64,000 bases of DNA from Pseudomonas anguilliseptica (GCF_900105355.1 NZ_FNSC01000001.1:1798001-1862000); one strand, 5' to 3'; positions 35,739 to 46,015 are shown, counted from the stretch's first letter. A program made the numbers and translations. Notes: generated by a model from the letters alone, not told the origin.

Positions 35739-36105
35739 AGCTGCCAGTGCACACCGCACCCAGCTGCGCACCATGACGCGCCTGGCTTTGCAGCCACTGC
35801 ACGTGTTCGCGGGTGACGCTGTGCTGGATATCCACGCCACCACAAACGACCACCGCATCCAAGCGCGGTGCAGTCAGCAGACTGGCGTCCGGGGTGATCT
35901 GCAGGCCATCGCTGGCGCATACCGGCAAGCCGCTCTGGCTGAGGGTGTGCCAGCGATACAACTCCTTGCCGGACAGCTGGTTGGCCATCCGCAGCGGCTC
36001 GACGGCAGACGCCAGGGAAATCAGGGTGAAGTTGTCGAGCAGGAGAAAGCCGATGGACTGCGGCGCACGGCTCTGGGGTTGTGCCCCTTGAGTGAACTGT
36101 GACAT

Positions 36106-36581
36106 CAGGTAAACCCTGACGCGAAGCAAAGCACGGTAGTGAGCCCCTCTATAGGGTGGCTCTTTTTATGGGGCTGGGACTGCACAACACCAGATCGACA
36201 ACCAGCACAACGCAAAGGCCGTGCCTAAATTGATTGGGCGTTCAATTAAAAATAGCGCCGTTAGTCCAAGGCTAGTGCCACTAGGCGTTGGCAGGAGCGA
36301 CAGAAGCATTCTGATTACGACCGCAAACGCCCGTTTGACGGGTGCTTGAGCATTTCGGTAGCACTGCCTAACCGGTGCTTTGTCACCCCGCTACGCAGGG
36401 TAAAAATGCAGCGGTAACGGACCAACGGTCAGGCCTTGCTCAGCGCCACTGCACCGCCCTTTTCAGCGCACCGAACACAGCTGCACCGCAATCGTGCACA
36501 GCACTCGCTACGCACCCAAATTGGCCACACAAACCTGCATCCAACCCAGCAGGATTGCTACACAACCGGCCGTAAACCGAC
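36106..36581. other. Non-coding gap between gbdR and sdaA
   Basis: These 476 bp are less GC-rich than the neighbouring genes. They contain the BetI-like palindrome at 36229-36249 and otherwise no convincing ORF. A short inverted repeat AACGCCCGTTTGACGGGTG occurs near 36328. The gbdR promoter should lie near 36110-36260. Confidence 0.6.
36229..36249. promoter_or_regulatory. BetI-box-like palindrome upstream of gbdR
   Basis: ATTGATTGGGCGTTCAATTAA matches the palindrome upstream of betB (52396-52416) at 19 of 21 positions. It lies 124 bp upstream of the gbdR start. BetI is the choline-responsive repressor, so a site here would link choline to gbdR expression. This is inferred from similarity alone. 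Confidence 0.55.
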
Positions 36582-37961
<1,380 letters not shown>

Positions 37962-38404
37962 GACTCTCTCCTGCACTGATGCTACGTGCAGGCCATGATC
38001 AGGATTTCCCCGGCGCACAGTCGCCCCACACCGACTTGCCCATGCCTAAATCCGTCAGCTGGCCATCCATATGGCGGATCGCGGGCGCGAGGCTCTCTGT
38101 ACCTGGGTGCAATCCGGGGAGATCAATAGCGAGGCCGTGATGACCTGCTCCATGCAGTAATTCCCTGTAGGAGCGCGGTTTGCCCCCCCTCGGATTTCAT
38201 CCGGGCTACGGGTTCACACTTTCAGGCGGCGCAGCAGCAATTCACGACAGCAGCGTTCTAGTTGCGACTTCACACATAGGCAGCGGAGGAAATCTGTCGG
38301 CATGATCGCCGCGCCCATGGATCGGCCAGCTGCATTCGCCTGCCACCCGTGGCCCGACTGCGCGCTTGCACGCGCGCCCTGTCACTGCAACTGGGAGAGG
38401 CTTG
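37962..38404. other. Divergent gap between sdaA and the first binding-protein gene
   Basis: These 443 bp contain promoters for both flanking genes and, at about 38167-38209, a degenerate GTAGGAGC...CCGGGCTAC repeat. No ORF with family features is seen. Confidence 0.5.
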
Positions 38405-39346
38405 ATGAAACTGAATATGCGTCGTGGCCTGCTGGCCGCCGCCCTGTGCACTCCACTGCTGGCCCAGGCTGCAGAGCCGGCGCAGTGCGGGTTGATTCGC
38501 TTCGCCGATGTGGGCTGGACCGACATCACCGTGACCACCGCGGTCACTCGCCAGCTCTTCAGCGAGCTGGGCTACCGCACCCAGGTCAAACGCCTGTCTG
38601 TGCCGGACACCTACCAAGCCATGCAGGACGGCAAGATTGATGTGTTCCTCGGCAACTGGATGCCGAGCATGGAAAACGACATCAAACCCTACACCGCCAA
38701 CGGCTCGGTAAAGACCCTCGGCGCCAACCTCGAAGGTGCCAAGTACACCCTTGCAGTGAATCAGGCCGCCTATGACGGCGGCTTGAAGAACTTCGCCGAT
38801 CTTGCGCGCTTCAGCAAGGAACTTGGTGGCAAACTCTACGGTATCGAGCCCGGCAACGATGGCAACAAGCTGATCCAGTCGATGATCGACAAGAACGCCT
38901 TTGGCCTTGCCGGTTTCAGCCTGGTGGAGTCTAGCGAGAACGGCATGCTGGCCCAGGTCAAACGCGCCGAACACCTCAAGCAATGGGTGGTGTTTCTCGG
39001 CTGGGCGCCGCACCCGATGAACAACCAGCTGCAGATGCATTATCTGGACGGCGGTGATGAGTTCTTCGGTCCCAACTACGGCGGCGCGTCGGTGTACACC
39101 AATGTGCGTGCCGGCCTGGCCGAAGAGTGTCCGAACGCCACCCAGCTGCTGAAAAATCTGCGCTTCAGCCTGGAGATGGAAAGCTACCTGATGGGCGCCA
39201 TTCTCAACAAAAACACCAACCCACGGCGCGAGGCCAAAGCCTGGCTTAAGGCTAATCCACAGGCACGGGCAAATTGGCTGCAAGGCGTAACAAGACTGAA
39301 CGGTCAATCAATAAAAACCGCCGAAAACCTTGCCGATGGAAATTAA
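38405..39346 (+). CDS. Choline/betaine ABC transporter substrate-binding protein (CbcX-like 1)
   Basis: This 313-residue periplasmic protein has a signal peptide ending LLAQAAEP. It starts at ATG 38405 with GGAGAGG upstream. It belongs to the OpuAC family of quaternary-amine binding proteins: QCGLIRFADVGWTDI near the mature N-terminus, DVFLGNWMPSMENDI, GIEPGNDGNKLIQ and FLGWAPHPMN. It is clearly a paralogue of the protein at 42116-43060, with matching motifs throughout. It is separated from the ATPase/permease genes by 659 bp, so it probably has its own promoter. Confidence 0.92.
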   Translation: MKLNMRRGLLAAALCTPLLAQAAEPAQCGLIRFADVGWTDITVTTAVTRQLFSELGYRTQVKRLSVPDTYQAMQDGKIDVFLGNWMPSMENDIKPYTANGSVKTLGANLEGAKYTLAVNQAAYDGGLKNFADLARFSKELGGKLYGIEPGNDGNKLIQSMIDKNAFGLAGFSLVESSENGMLAQVKRAEHLKQWVVFLGWAPHPMNNQLQMHYLDGGDEFFGPNYGGASVYTNVRAGLAEECPNATQLLKNLRFSLEMESYLMGAILNKNTNPRREAKAWLKANPQARANWLQGVTRLNGQSIKTAENLADGN

Positions 39347-40005
39347 TTTGTCATTTTTTTCGAACAGCGCGCAGCCCCCAGCTCATCGCGCCTGTGGCCA
39401 TTTGAAACGCTGCAAACCACGGCCGCTGTGGCTTGCAGCCTTGGCAACGGAACAATAAAGTCTGTTATGGTTTTTAAAGAGTCTGTCGCCGCGCAACACG
39501 TCAGAGTCGCAAACCGACAATTGCGACAGGCCGAAGACTATATCGTTGAGTCAGCCGATTTCGTCGCTGTCGCCTTAGCAGGGTCGACAGACCGGGCGCC
39601 CACAGCCCCGGACCGAAGAATATATAAGTGCTGGCTCACCACGTGATGGGTGCCAGCCCAACAAGAAATTTCGGATGTACGCGCACCTCGGGTCGAGGTG
39701 TGTAAAACCCAAGGATGGGACTTCGTAACACTGCCAGAGGGTTTGGAACGCGGTTTGCAGCACGGCACAGCAAGGTTGACTCGACAGTACGCCCCCATAG
39801 CGTCCATTGCCCACAAGGCAACTGGAGCGTTGCAGCGGTTGTGCCTGAGCACCCTGAATGTGTTGCGCGGCAAGGCACGGCCCCGACCCCGGAACCCAGT
39901 AAACCCACACAGGCAAGAACAGTCGGCATCACCGTACGTACGCCAGCTGGCGTAGGCGCGGTTCCGCAGCACTGATCTGGATGTCTACTGAAGGGGAATC
40001 ATCCC
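39347..40005. other. Long leader region upstream of cbcV
   Basis: These 659 bp before the cbcV start hold no ORF I trust; the open frames on either strand have no family features. It contains stem-loops at 39631-39656 (CTGGC..ACC with GGTGCCAG) and 39684-39700 (CACCTCG, 3-base loop, CGAGGTG). The AAGGGG ribosome site of cbcV is at its end. It may be an untranslated leader with regulatory structure, or simply hold a distant promoter. Confidence 0.5.
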
Positions 40006-41211
40006 ATGCAGTCTGGAAAAATCGTCGTCGAAAACCTCTACAAGGTGTTCGGCGCAGAGCCACAAGAAGCCATCGACCTGCTCAAACAGGGCTGGAGCAA
40101 GGAACGAATTCTTGCGGAAAAAGGCGCGGTAATCGGCGTCAGCGACGTGTCCTTCAGCGTCGAGGAAGGTGAAATTTTCGTGCTGATGGGCCTCTCCGGC
40201 TCCGGCAAATCCACCCTGATCCGCCTGATCAACCGCCTAGTTGAACCCAGCAGCGGCAACGTCTACATCGACGGGCAGAACGTCGCCAAGATGCCCAAGG
40301 CGGAGCTGATTGATCTGCGCCGCCGCGACATGAGCATGGTCTTCCAGTCCTTCGCCCTGATGCCTTCGCGCAGTGTGCTGGACAACGCCGCCTTCGGCCT
40401 CGAAGTGGCCGGCAAGGGCAAAAAGGAGCGCGAACAACGCGCCATGCAGGTACTCAAGCAGGTCGGCCTGGACACCTTTGCGCACAAGATGCCGCATGAG
40501 CTGTCCGGCGGCATGCAACAGCGCGTCGGCCTGGCCCGCGCCCTGACGGTTGACCCGTCAATGATCATCATGGACGAGGCGTTTTCCGCCCTCGATCCGC
40601 TCAAGCGCCGCGAGATGCAGGACGTGCTGCTGGAGCTGCAGAAGACTGATCGCCGCACCATCATCTTCGTCTCCCACGACATCGAAGAGGCCATGCGCAT
40701 CGGCACCCGCATCGGCATCATGGAAGGCGGCAAACTGGTTCAGGTCGGCACTCCGCAGGAGCTGATCGACAACCCCGCCAATGACTACGTGCGCAACTTC
40801 TTCAACACAGTCGACACCAACCGCTACCTCACCGCCGGCCAATTGATGGCCGACAGCGTGCCGATCTACGTGCACAACGGCAAAGCACCGGACGCACAGA
40901 CGGTCTGCCAGGAGCTGCAGGCGCTGGACAAGCACTACGCCTTTATCGTCGGCGAGCAGAACACCTTTCAGGGCTCCATCAGCCTGGAGCGGATCGCCCT
41001 GCTGGTCGAGGGCGGCACCACCTGCGGCCTCGACGGCCAGGTGCTCAAGCCAATCCAACCGATCCCCGAAGACCTGCCGCTGGACCAGGTGATTGAACGC
41101 CTGGTGGACAACGAAGGGCCGATCCCGGTGGTCGACAGCAATGGCCGCTACAGCGGCGCCATCAGCAAAGGTCGCCTGCTGACCCGCCTGCAGGGAGAGT
41201 TCCATGAGTGA
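40006..41211 (+). CDS. cbcV: Choline ABC transporter ATP-binding protein CbcV
   Basis: The 401-residue ATPase of the quaternary-amine (ProV/OpuAA) type energises choline/betaine uptake. Walker A MGLSGSGKST is near 61-70, signature LSGGMQQRVGLARAL and Walker B MIIMDEAFSALDP follow. A C-terminal pair of CBS domains, typical of osmo- or ligand-responsive ProV proteins, extends from about residue 275. It overlaps cbcW by 8 bases. In P. aeruginosa CbcV works with CbcW and the binding proteins CbcX, CaiX and BetX. Confidence 0.93.
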   Translation: MQSGKIVVENLYKVFGAEPQEAIDLLKQGWSKERILAEKGAVIGVSDVSFSVEEGEIFVLMGLSGSGKSTLIRLINRLVEPSSGNVYIDGQNVAKMPKAELIDLRRRDMSMVFQSFALMPSRSVLDNAAFGLEVAGKGKKEREQRAMQVLKQVGLDTFAHKMPHELSGGMQQRVGLARALTVDPSMIIMDEAFSALDPLKRREMQDVLLELQKTDRRTIIFVSHDIEEAMRIGTRIGIMEGGKLVQVGTPQELIDNPANDYVRNFFNTVDTNRYLTAGQLMADSVPIYVHNGKAPDAQTVCQELQALDKHYAFIVGEQNTFQGSISLERIALLVEGGTTCGLDGQVLKPIQPIPEDLPLDQVIERLVDNEGPIPVVDSNGRYSGAISKGRLLTRLQGEFHE

Positions 41212-42085
41212 GAAACAGCTCGACCTGGGCAGCTGGGTCAATGACGTGGTGCAGCACCTGCTGGACAACTACAGCGATGGCTTTGACAGCATCGGCGCCG
41301 TGGTCAACGGCTTTTCCGAAGGCATCGAATGGCTGCTGATGCTGCCGCCGGCCTGGCTGCTGATCGCCATCTTCGTCGGCCTCGGCCTGTGGCGTATCGG
41401 CTACAAGTTCGCCATCTTCACCACCGTGGCCTTTGTGCTGATCGTGCTCACCGGCTTCTGGGAACAGACCGTGGTCACCCTCGGCCTGACCTTCTCCGCC
41501 ACGCTGATCAGCCTGCTACTCGGCATCCCCCTGGGTATCTGGGCAGCGCGCAGTGAGCGGGTAGCGACCATCATCCGGCCGATTCTCGACTTTATGCAGA
41601 CCATGCCGGCGTTCGTTTACCTGATTCCCGCCGCCATGCTCTTCGGCCTCGGCCGCGTGCCGGGGATCATCGCCACGGTGATCTTCGCCATGCCACCGGC
41701 GGTGCGCCTGACCAACCTGGGCATCCGCCAGGTTAATAAAGAGATCATCGAGGCCGGCCAATCCTTCGGCTGCACCCCGCGTCAGCTACTGTTCAAGGTC
41801 CAGCTGCCCAACGCCATGCCGTCGATCATGGCCGGGGTCAACCAGACCATCATGATGGCCCTGTCGATGGTGATCATCGCCTCGATGGTTGGCGCAGGCG
41901 GCCTGGGCAACGACGTACTGGCGAGTATCCAGCGCCTGGACATCGGCCTCGGTTTCGAAAGCGGCATGGCCGTAGTGTTGCTGGCGATCATTCTCGACCG
42001 CATCACGGAAAGTTTCGGTACTCCGCAAACCGCCAAACGCAGCAGTCTGTTCAGTTGGTTCAGCGGCAAGCTTCAACGCCAGTAA
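41204..42085 (+). CDS. cbcW: Choline ABC transporter permease CbcW
   Basis: This 293-residue inner-membrane protein has about six or seven hydrophobic segments. The ProW-type BPD-transport signature is EAGQSFGCTPRQLLFKVQLP, the EAA loop that contacts the ATPase. It overlaps cbcV by 8 bases and precedes cbcX by 30 bases, forming a cbcVWX operon. Confidence 0.94.
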   Translation: MSEKQLDLGSWVNDVVQHLLDNYSDGFDSIGAVVNGFSEGIEWLLMLPPAWLLIAIFVGLGLWRIGYKFAIFTTVAFVLIVLTGFWEQTVVTLGLTFSATLISLLLGIPLGIWAARSERVATIIRPILDFMQTMPAFVYLIPAAMLFGLGRVPGIIATVIFAMPPAVRLTNLGIRQVNKEIIEAGQSFGCTPRQLLFKVQLPNAMPSIMAGVNQTIMMALSMVIIASMVGAGGLGNDVLASIQRLDIGLGFESGMAVVLLAIILDRITESFGTPQTAKRSSLFSWFSGKLQRQ

Positions 42086-42115
42086 TCTAAATTTAACCAT
42101 CACAGGGAATCGCAG

Positions 42116-43060
42116 ATGAAGACGATTAAACAGCTCGCAGGTGTCGGCCTGCTCTCCGTGGCCATGTTGCAAAGCGCCTGGGCGCAGGAGCCGGAGAGTT
42201 GCAAAATGGTGCGCTTCGCCGAAATCGGCTGGGCCGACATCGCCGCCACCACCGGTGTCGCCATGACCCTCAGCGAAGGCCTGGGCTACCAGACCCGCAA
42301 GATCATGGCCTCCGTGCCTATCGCCTTTACCGGGGTGAAAAGCGGACAGATCGACGTCTTCCTCGGCTACTGGGCGCCCTCGATGGACGCCGTGATCGAG
42401 CCCTTCACCAAGGATGGCGGCGTCAAAGTGCTGCCCAAAGCCAACCTTGAAGGCGCCAAGTACACCCTCGCCGTGCCGACCTACGCCGCAGAAGCCGGAC
42501 TGAAAAGCTTTGCCGACATCGCCAAGTTCAAGGACCAGCTGGGCGGCAAGATCTTCGGCATCGAGCCGGGTAACGACGGCAACCTGCTGATCGACGGCAT
42601 GATCAAGAGCAACCAGTTCGGCCTCGGCGAATTCAAGATGGTCGAGTCCAGCGAAGCCGGCATGCTGGTTCAGCTGCAACGCGCGGTGAAAAAGCAGGAA
42701 CCTGCCGTGTTCCTCGGCTGGGCACCGCACCCGATGAACACCCAGTTCGACATCACCTACCTGGAAGGCGGCGATGACGTGTTCGGCCCCGACTACGGCG
42801 CCGCCAAGGTCTACACCGTGGTACCGCCGGATTACGAAGCGCGCTGCGCCAACGTCGGCAAACTGCTGAACAACCTGCAGTTCACCGTGGAAATCGAAAG
42901 CCAGCTGATGGAAAAGGTTCTGGAAAAACAGAACCCAACCAAAGTCGCGGCCGACTGGATCAAAGCCAACCCGGCGATCCTCGACCAGTGGCTGGCCGGC
43001 GTTACCACCTATGACGGCCAGGACGGCGTTGCAGCGGTGAAGAAACACCTCGGCATGTAA
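42116..43060 (+). CDS. cbcX: Choline ABC transporter substrate-binding protein CbcX
   Basis: The 314-residue periplasmic protein has the signal peptide MKTIKQLAGVGLLSVAMLQS followed by AWAQ. Quaternary-amine binding motifs are VRFAEIGWADIAATTG (aromatic cage Trp), DVFLGYWAPSMDAV, GIEPGNDGN and FLGWAPHPMNTQ. It is the last gene of the cbcVWX run, with a close paralogue at 38405-39346. Choline is the expected ligand by context. Confidence 0.93.
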   Translation: MKTIKQLAGVGLLSVAMLQSAWAQEPESCKMVRFAEIGWADIAATTGVAMTLSEGLGYQTRKIMASVPIAFTGVKSGQIDVFLGYWAPSMDAVIEPFTKDGGVKVLPKANLEGAKYTLAVPTYAAEAGLKSFADIAKFKDQLGGKIFGIEPGNDGNLLIDGMIKSNQFGLGEFKMVESSEAGMLVQLQRAVKKQEPAVFLGWAPHPMNTQFDITYLEGGDDVFGPDYGAAKVYTVVPPDYEARCANVGKLLNNLQFTVEIESQLMEKVLEKQNPTKVAADWIKANPAILDQWLAGVTTYDGQDGVAAVKKHLGM

Positions 43061-43409
43061 GCCACACCGCGCCGCCCCAGTGATCTGCAGGCGGCGTGGC
43101 TAGCTAAAACACCTTGATCAGCACCCGACCCGCGAGGCCACACGGCCATCGCCTGGTTTGTTGCAGCCCGGATTTACCACGCAGCACCTGAGCAACACCG
43201 ATCACCCCTCACCCCATTGGGGAAACGACTGCATAGATGCAGAAAGTAGGGCGAAGCAGGATGCCAAAGCCGAGGGTTGGAGAGAGGGATAACACACAAC
43301 CCCTCCCGAGCAAGCCATACCACGCAGACCTGTAACACCCAGCTAGGCCCGCAAGAAGAACGCGCCAGTAACTCACTGAACTGCCACTCTCACTGACGGA
43401 GCACACCCT
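43061..43409. other. Gap between cbcX and the third binding-protein gene
   Basis: These 349 bp contain CACCCCATTGGGG at about 43210-43222 and a GAGGGTTGGAGAGAGGG stretch, reminiscent of degenerate extragenic repeats. No ORF is convincing. A separate promoter for the next gene is likely. Confidence 0.5.
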
Positions 43410-44270
43410 ATGCGAAACCTGAAAAACCTCTGCCTGCAAAGCCTCGTCGTCGCCGCCCTGGCACTCAGCATGAGCAGCGCCATGGCGGCGGACAAAGCCA
43501 CCCTGAAAATCGGCTACGTAAACGGCTGGGACGACAGCGTCGCCGCCACCCACGTAGCAGGTGACATCCTCCAGAGCAAACTCGGTTACACCGTCGAGCT
43601 GAAGGCCGTAGAACCGGCCATCATGTGGCAAGGCGTAGCCCGTGGCGACCTCGACGCCACCCTCTCCGCCTGGCTGCCCGCCACCCACGGCGAATACTTT
43701 GAAAAACTCAAAGACAAAGTCGAAGTGCTCGGCACCAACTACGCTGGCGCCAAAATCGGCCTGATCGTACCGGACTACGTACAAGCCAAAACCATCGCCG
43801 ACCTGCAAACCTACGCCAAAGACTTCGACGGCAAAATCACCGGCATCGACGCCGGCGCCGGCGTCATGCGCCGCGCCGAAGAAGCCATCAAGGAATACGC
43901 CCTGGCTGACATCAAACTGATGCCAAGCTCCGGCCCGGCCATGGCCACCGCCCTGACCCGCGCCGAGAAAAACAAACAAGCCATCGTCGTCACCGGCTGG
44001 ATCCCGCACTGGATGTTCGCCAAATGGAACCTGCGCTTCCTCGAAGACCCGAAAAAAGTCTTCGGCGATGACGAACACGTCGACACTGTGGCTAACCCCA
44101 GCATCAACAGCAAAGCACCAGAAGCCGCTGCCTTCCTGAAGAAATTCTCCTGGAGCGGTGAAGAAGTCGGCGCCGTCATGCTCGCCATCCGCGAAGGCGC
44201 CAAACCGGAAGACGCCGCCAAAGCCTGGATCAGCAAAAACCCAGAGCGCGTCGCCGAGTGGCTTAAATAA
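43410..44270 (+). CDS. Glycine betaine/quaternary-amine ABC substrate-binding protein
   Basis: This 286-residue protein has a signal peptide ending SSAMAADK. It is an OpuAC-type binding protein with the motifs LKIGYVNGWDDSVAATHV, DLDATLSAWLPATHGEYF, GIDAGAGVMRRAE and TGWIPHWMFAKWNLRF. It is less like the two CbcX proteins than they are like each other, so its ligand may differ (glycine betaine, carnitine or proline betaine). It is followed by a strong terminator and has no own ATPase or permease, so it probably feeds CbcVW. Confidence 0.9.
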   Translation: MRNLKNLCLQSLVVAALALSMSSAMAADKATLKIGYVNGWDDSVAATHVAGDILQSKLGYTVELKAVEPAIMWQGVARGDLDATLSAWLPATHGEYFEKLKDKVEVLGTNYAGAKIGLIVPDYVQAKTIADLQTYAKDFDGKITGIDAGAGVMRRAEEAIKEYALADIKLMPSSGPAMATALTRAEKNKQAIVVTGWIPHWMFAKWNLRFLEDPKKVFGDDEHVDTVANPSINSKAPEAAAFLKKFSWSGEEVGAVMLAIREGAKPEDAAKAWISKNPERVAEWLK

Positions 44271-44293
44271 GCGCTGTTAGCACGCAGGATAAA

Positions 44294-44317
44294 AACGGGC
44301 TTCGCCCCGTTTTTTTA
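44294..44317 (+). terminator. Intrinsic terminator
   Basis: AACGGGC TTCG CCCCGTT followed by T residues: a tetraloop hairpin plus U tract, 24 bp after the stop of the binding-protein gene. Confidence 0.9.
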
Positions 44318-44425
44318 ATGACCCCGTCAGGTGCCGTGCCATTGGCAGGGTGCGCTGTGCGCACCAACACGGCGCTACTCAAGACGTATCACGGCGTTAC
44401 GACCCGAGCACCGTCCGCCACGCCG

Positions 44426-45490
44426 TCAAGCCGCCACCGTGGGCTGCCCTGGCGGCGCAGTCAGCAGGTAGGCCTCGAAACCCAGCTGGTTGAGCAGGTG
44501 CACCGCCAGTTCGCTACGGATCCCGCCTTCCGGCGTAACCGCATAGAGCGTATTCGGCGCCAGGCTACTGGCATGGGTACGCAGATTGGCCACCGGCAGG
44601 CTGATGCTGCCCGGCTGGTGGCCCTGGCGGTATTCGAAGGGCAGGCGTACATCCAGCAGCAGGCCGGCGCGCTGGCCGAGCCGGGTCAGCTGTTGTAGTT
44701 GCTCTGGGCTGATCTGCGGAATCAGCGCGGGATGCACCAGTTCGACAAACAACTCGCGCTCCAGGCGCGCCAGCACACCGTCCTCAAGCATGGTCACGGT
44801 GGCCGAGCGCACCGCACCGCTGACCAGCGCTTCCTCACCGAAGAAATCCCCCGCCTGAAGAATCTGCCGCGGCCCTTCTTCATAGGCCGCTGGCAGGGTC
44901 ACCGCAGCGCGGCCCTGCTTGATTACATAAAAGTGTTCGCCGGGCTCGCCATAACGCACCACAGTCTGGCCAGCCTTTAACTCGGTAAACTCAAAGCGCG
45001 CCAGCAAGGTATGCAGATGGGCAGGCGGCAGCCGGCCGAACAATGGCGAGCGCAACAGCTTGGCCAGCCAGTCGTCCTGACCGGACTCCTCCTCGGCCGC
45101 CCCATCCAGGCTGATCACCCCGTAATCGGCGCTCTGGCTCCAGTTCAGCAGGCGTTCGAGCAGGCCGCGCTCCAGGGCGAACAGGATCACATCAGTCTGC
45201 GCCACCACCGTTTGCTGCTGCGGCTGGGTTTCGTTGAGGGCATAACCGGCCTCCTGGCTGCCGGCCAGCAGCGGCTGGCGCGCCCCCTCTTCGCCCAGGC
45301 CGACCTGGCCGTGCAGCAGGTAATAAAGCGCCAGGGATTTCTCGCCACGCTTGAACAGCAGGCTACCGGCCTTGCGCTGCACATACTGCAGGCTGTCCAG
45401 CGCCTGCTGCTGATAGAGCGGGCTGAGATAATCGAACGGACTGAAGCGCAACAGCTGCTCCAGCGTCAGGCAAGGTGTAGCGTAACTCAT
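44426..45490 (-). CDS. Cyclic-nucleotide-binding and rhodanese-domain protein
   Basis: The 354-residue cytosolic protein has an N-terminal cNMP-binding-like domain (about 15-115), a second, clearer one (about 145-265, with YGEPGEHFYVIKQGRAAVTLP and GDFFGEEALVSGAVRSATV) and a C-terminal rhodanese fold (LLDVRLPFEYRQGHQPGSISLPVANLR broken only by the family loop). The rhodanese catalytic loop reads VTPEGGIRSE where active enzymes have Cys at the start of the loop, so sulphurtransferase activity is unlikely. There is no HTH domain. It probably senses a ligand, but function is not known. Confidence 0.88.
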   Translation of the reverse strand: MSYATPCLTLEQLLRFSPFDYLSPLYQQQALDSLQYVQRKAGSLLFKRGEKSLALYYLLHGQVGLGEEGARQPLLAGSQEAGYALNETQPQQQTVVAQTDVILFALERGLLERLLNWSQSADYGVISLDGAAEEESGQDDWLAKLLRSPLFGRLPPAHLHTLLARFEFTELKAGQTVVRYGEPGEHFYVIKQGRAAVTLPAAYEEGPRQILQAGDFFGEEALVSGAVRSATVTMLEDGVLARLERELFVELVHPALIPQISPEQLQQLTRLGQRAGLLLDVRLPFEYRQGHQPGSISLPVANLRTHASSLAPNTLYAVTPEGGIRSELAVHLLNQLGFEAYLLTAPPGQPTVAA

Positions 45491-45853
45491 GGTAGGGCCC
45501 TCCGCTCATGCGGCCGGCGCAAGCTGGGTCGTCAATCAGGCGCAGCGCGCGGGCCACTTATTTACCCTAGTTCAGCGCACACCGCCGGGACGTTCATTTC
45601 GTCTGATAGCACAGAGCCATAACCGCCCCCCCCCGACAGAGGTCGCTGCCCTCGGTGATAATATCCGCCGTGCCAGCGCCCCCTAGCGGGCGGCCAGCTT
45701 GAGTCAGCAGCGCAACCATACTGTCTCTCGCCCCTACAGGCTAAAGCGCTCGGAGTGATTTATTTTTGATCTACTCAGAACCCTCACACCGCTATACAGC
45801 CCAGCCAAACCGCTTTCTTTGTATGCCCCATTTAACTGACCCGGCCTAAAACA
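45491..45853. other. Gap before the DUF2986 gene
   Basis: These 363 bp contain a run of nine or ten C near 45629 and AT-rich bases from about 45740. No gene is seen. The change to AT-rich sequence marks the start of the small-gene accessory region. Confidence 0.5.
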
Positions 45854-46015
45854 ATGAACCGCCGCAAAAAAATCAAACAGCTCCTCGAAGCGCACGCCAA
45901 AAAGGCCAACGCCAAATTGGCACCCAAGAAAAAATCTACCTACATCAGCAAAGCCGACCGATTAAAACTGGCCGAAGAAGCTAACCAAGACTCAGGAACC
46001 ATGCCTGAGAGCTGA
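45854..46015 (+). CDS. DUF2986 family small basic protein
   Basis: This 53-residue ORF begins MNRRKKIKQLLEAHAKKANA and continues with KKKSTYISKADRLKLAEEA. It is highly basic at the N-terminus and acidic at the C-terminus. This pattern matches DUF2986, a family of about 50-residue proteins in pseudomonads and vibrios with no known function. It is too short for common gene callers. The ribosome binding site is weak. Confidence 0.85.
   Translation: MNRRKKIKQLLEAHAKKANAKLAPKKKSTYISKADRLKLAEEANQDSGTMPES

Larger units (their letters stand above)
33792..36105 (-). pseudogene. gbdR: GbdR, AraC-family activator of glycine betaine catabolism, broken by an IS and a frameshift
   Basis: The N-terminal part (36105 down to about 35740, MSQFTQGAQPQSRAPQ..., GlxA/DJ-1-like domain), middle part and C-terminal part together reconstruct one gene. 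Removing the 1192-bp IS plus one 4-bp target copy joins PHFSK to CYREYFGIPPRDERAGQ. Removing two of three AGCGCCC heptamers at 35718-35738 restores GSWALAKAGLL. The result is 1104 bp, 367 residues, the size I recall for GbdR. The AraC domain is readable (SRRQLERLFQKYLHCSPSRYY). As sequenced, no functional product is expected. Confidence 0.92.

Noticed and set aside
36106..36581. A glycine riboswitch upstream of the serine/glycine genes
   Set aside because: I found no tandem aptamer-like conserved core in this gap or in the glyA-ltaE intergenic region, and sdaA is transcribed away from this gap.
39538..39972. A 144-codon minus-strand ORF in the cbcV leader
   Set aside because: Composition is Arg/Cys/Gly-rich without any family feature, several other frames are open over the same bases, and there is no ribosome site.
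45625..45640. A poly-C tract as a phase-variable promoter element
   Set aside because: The run of nine or ten C lies more than 200 bp from the next start codon and in no coding frame, so there is no reason to assign it a function.
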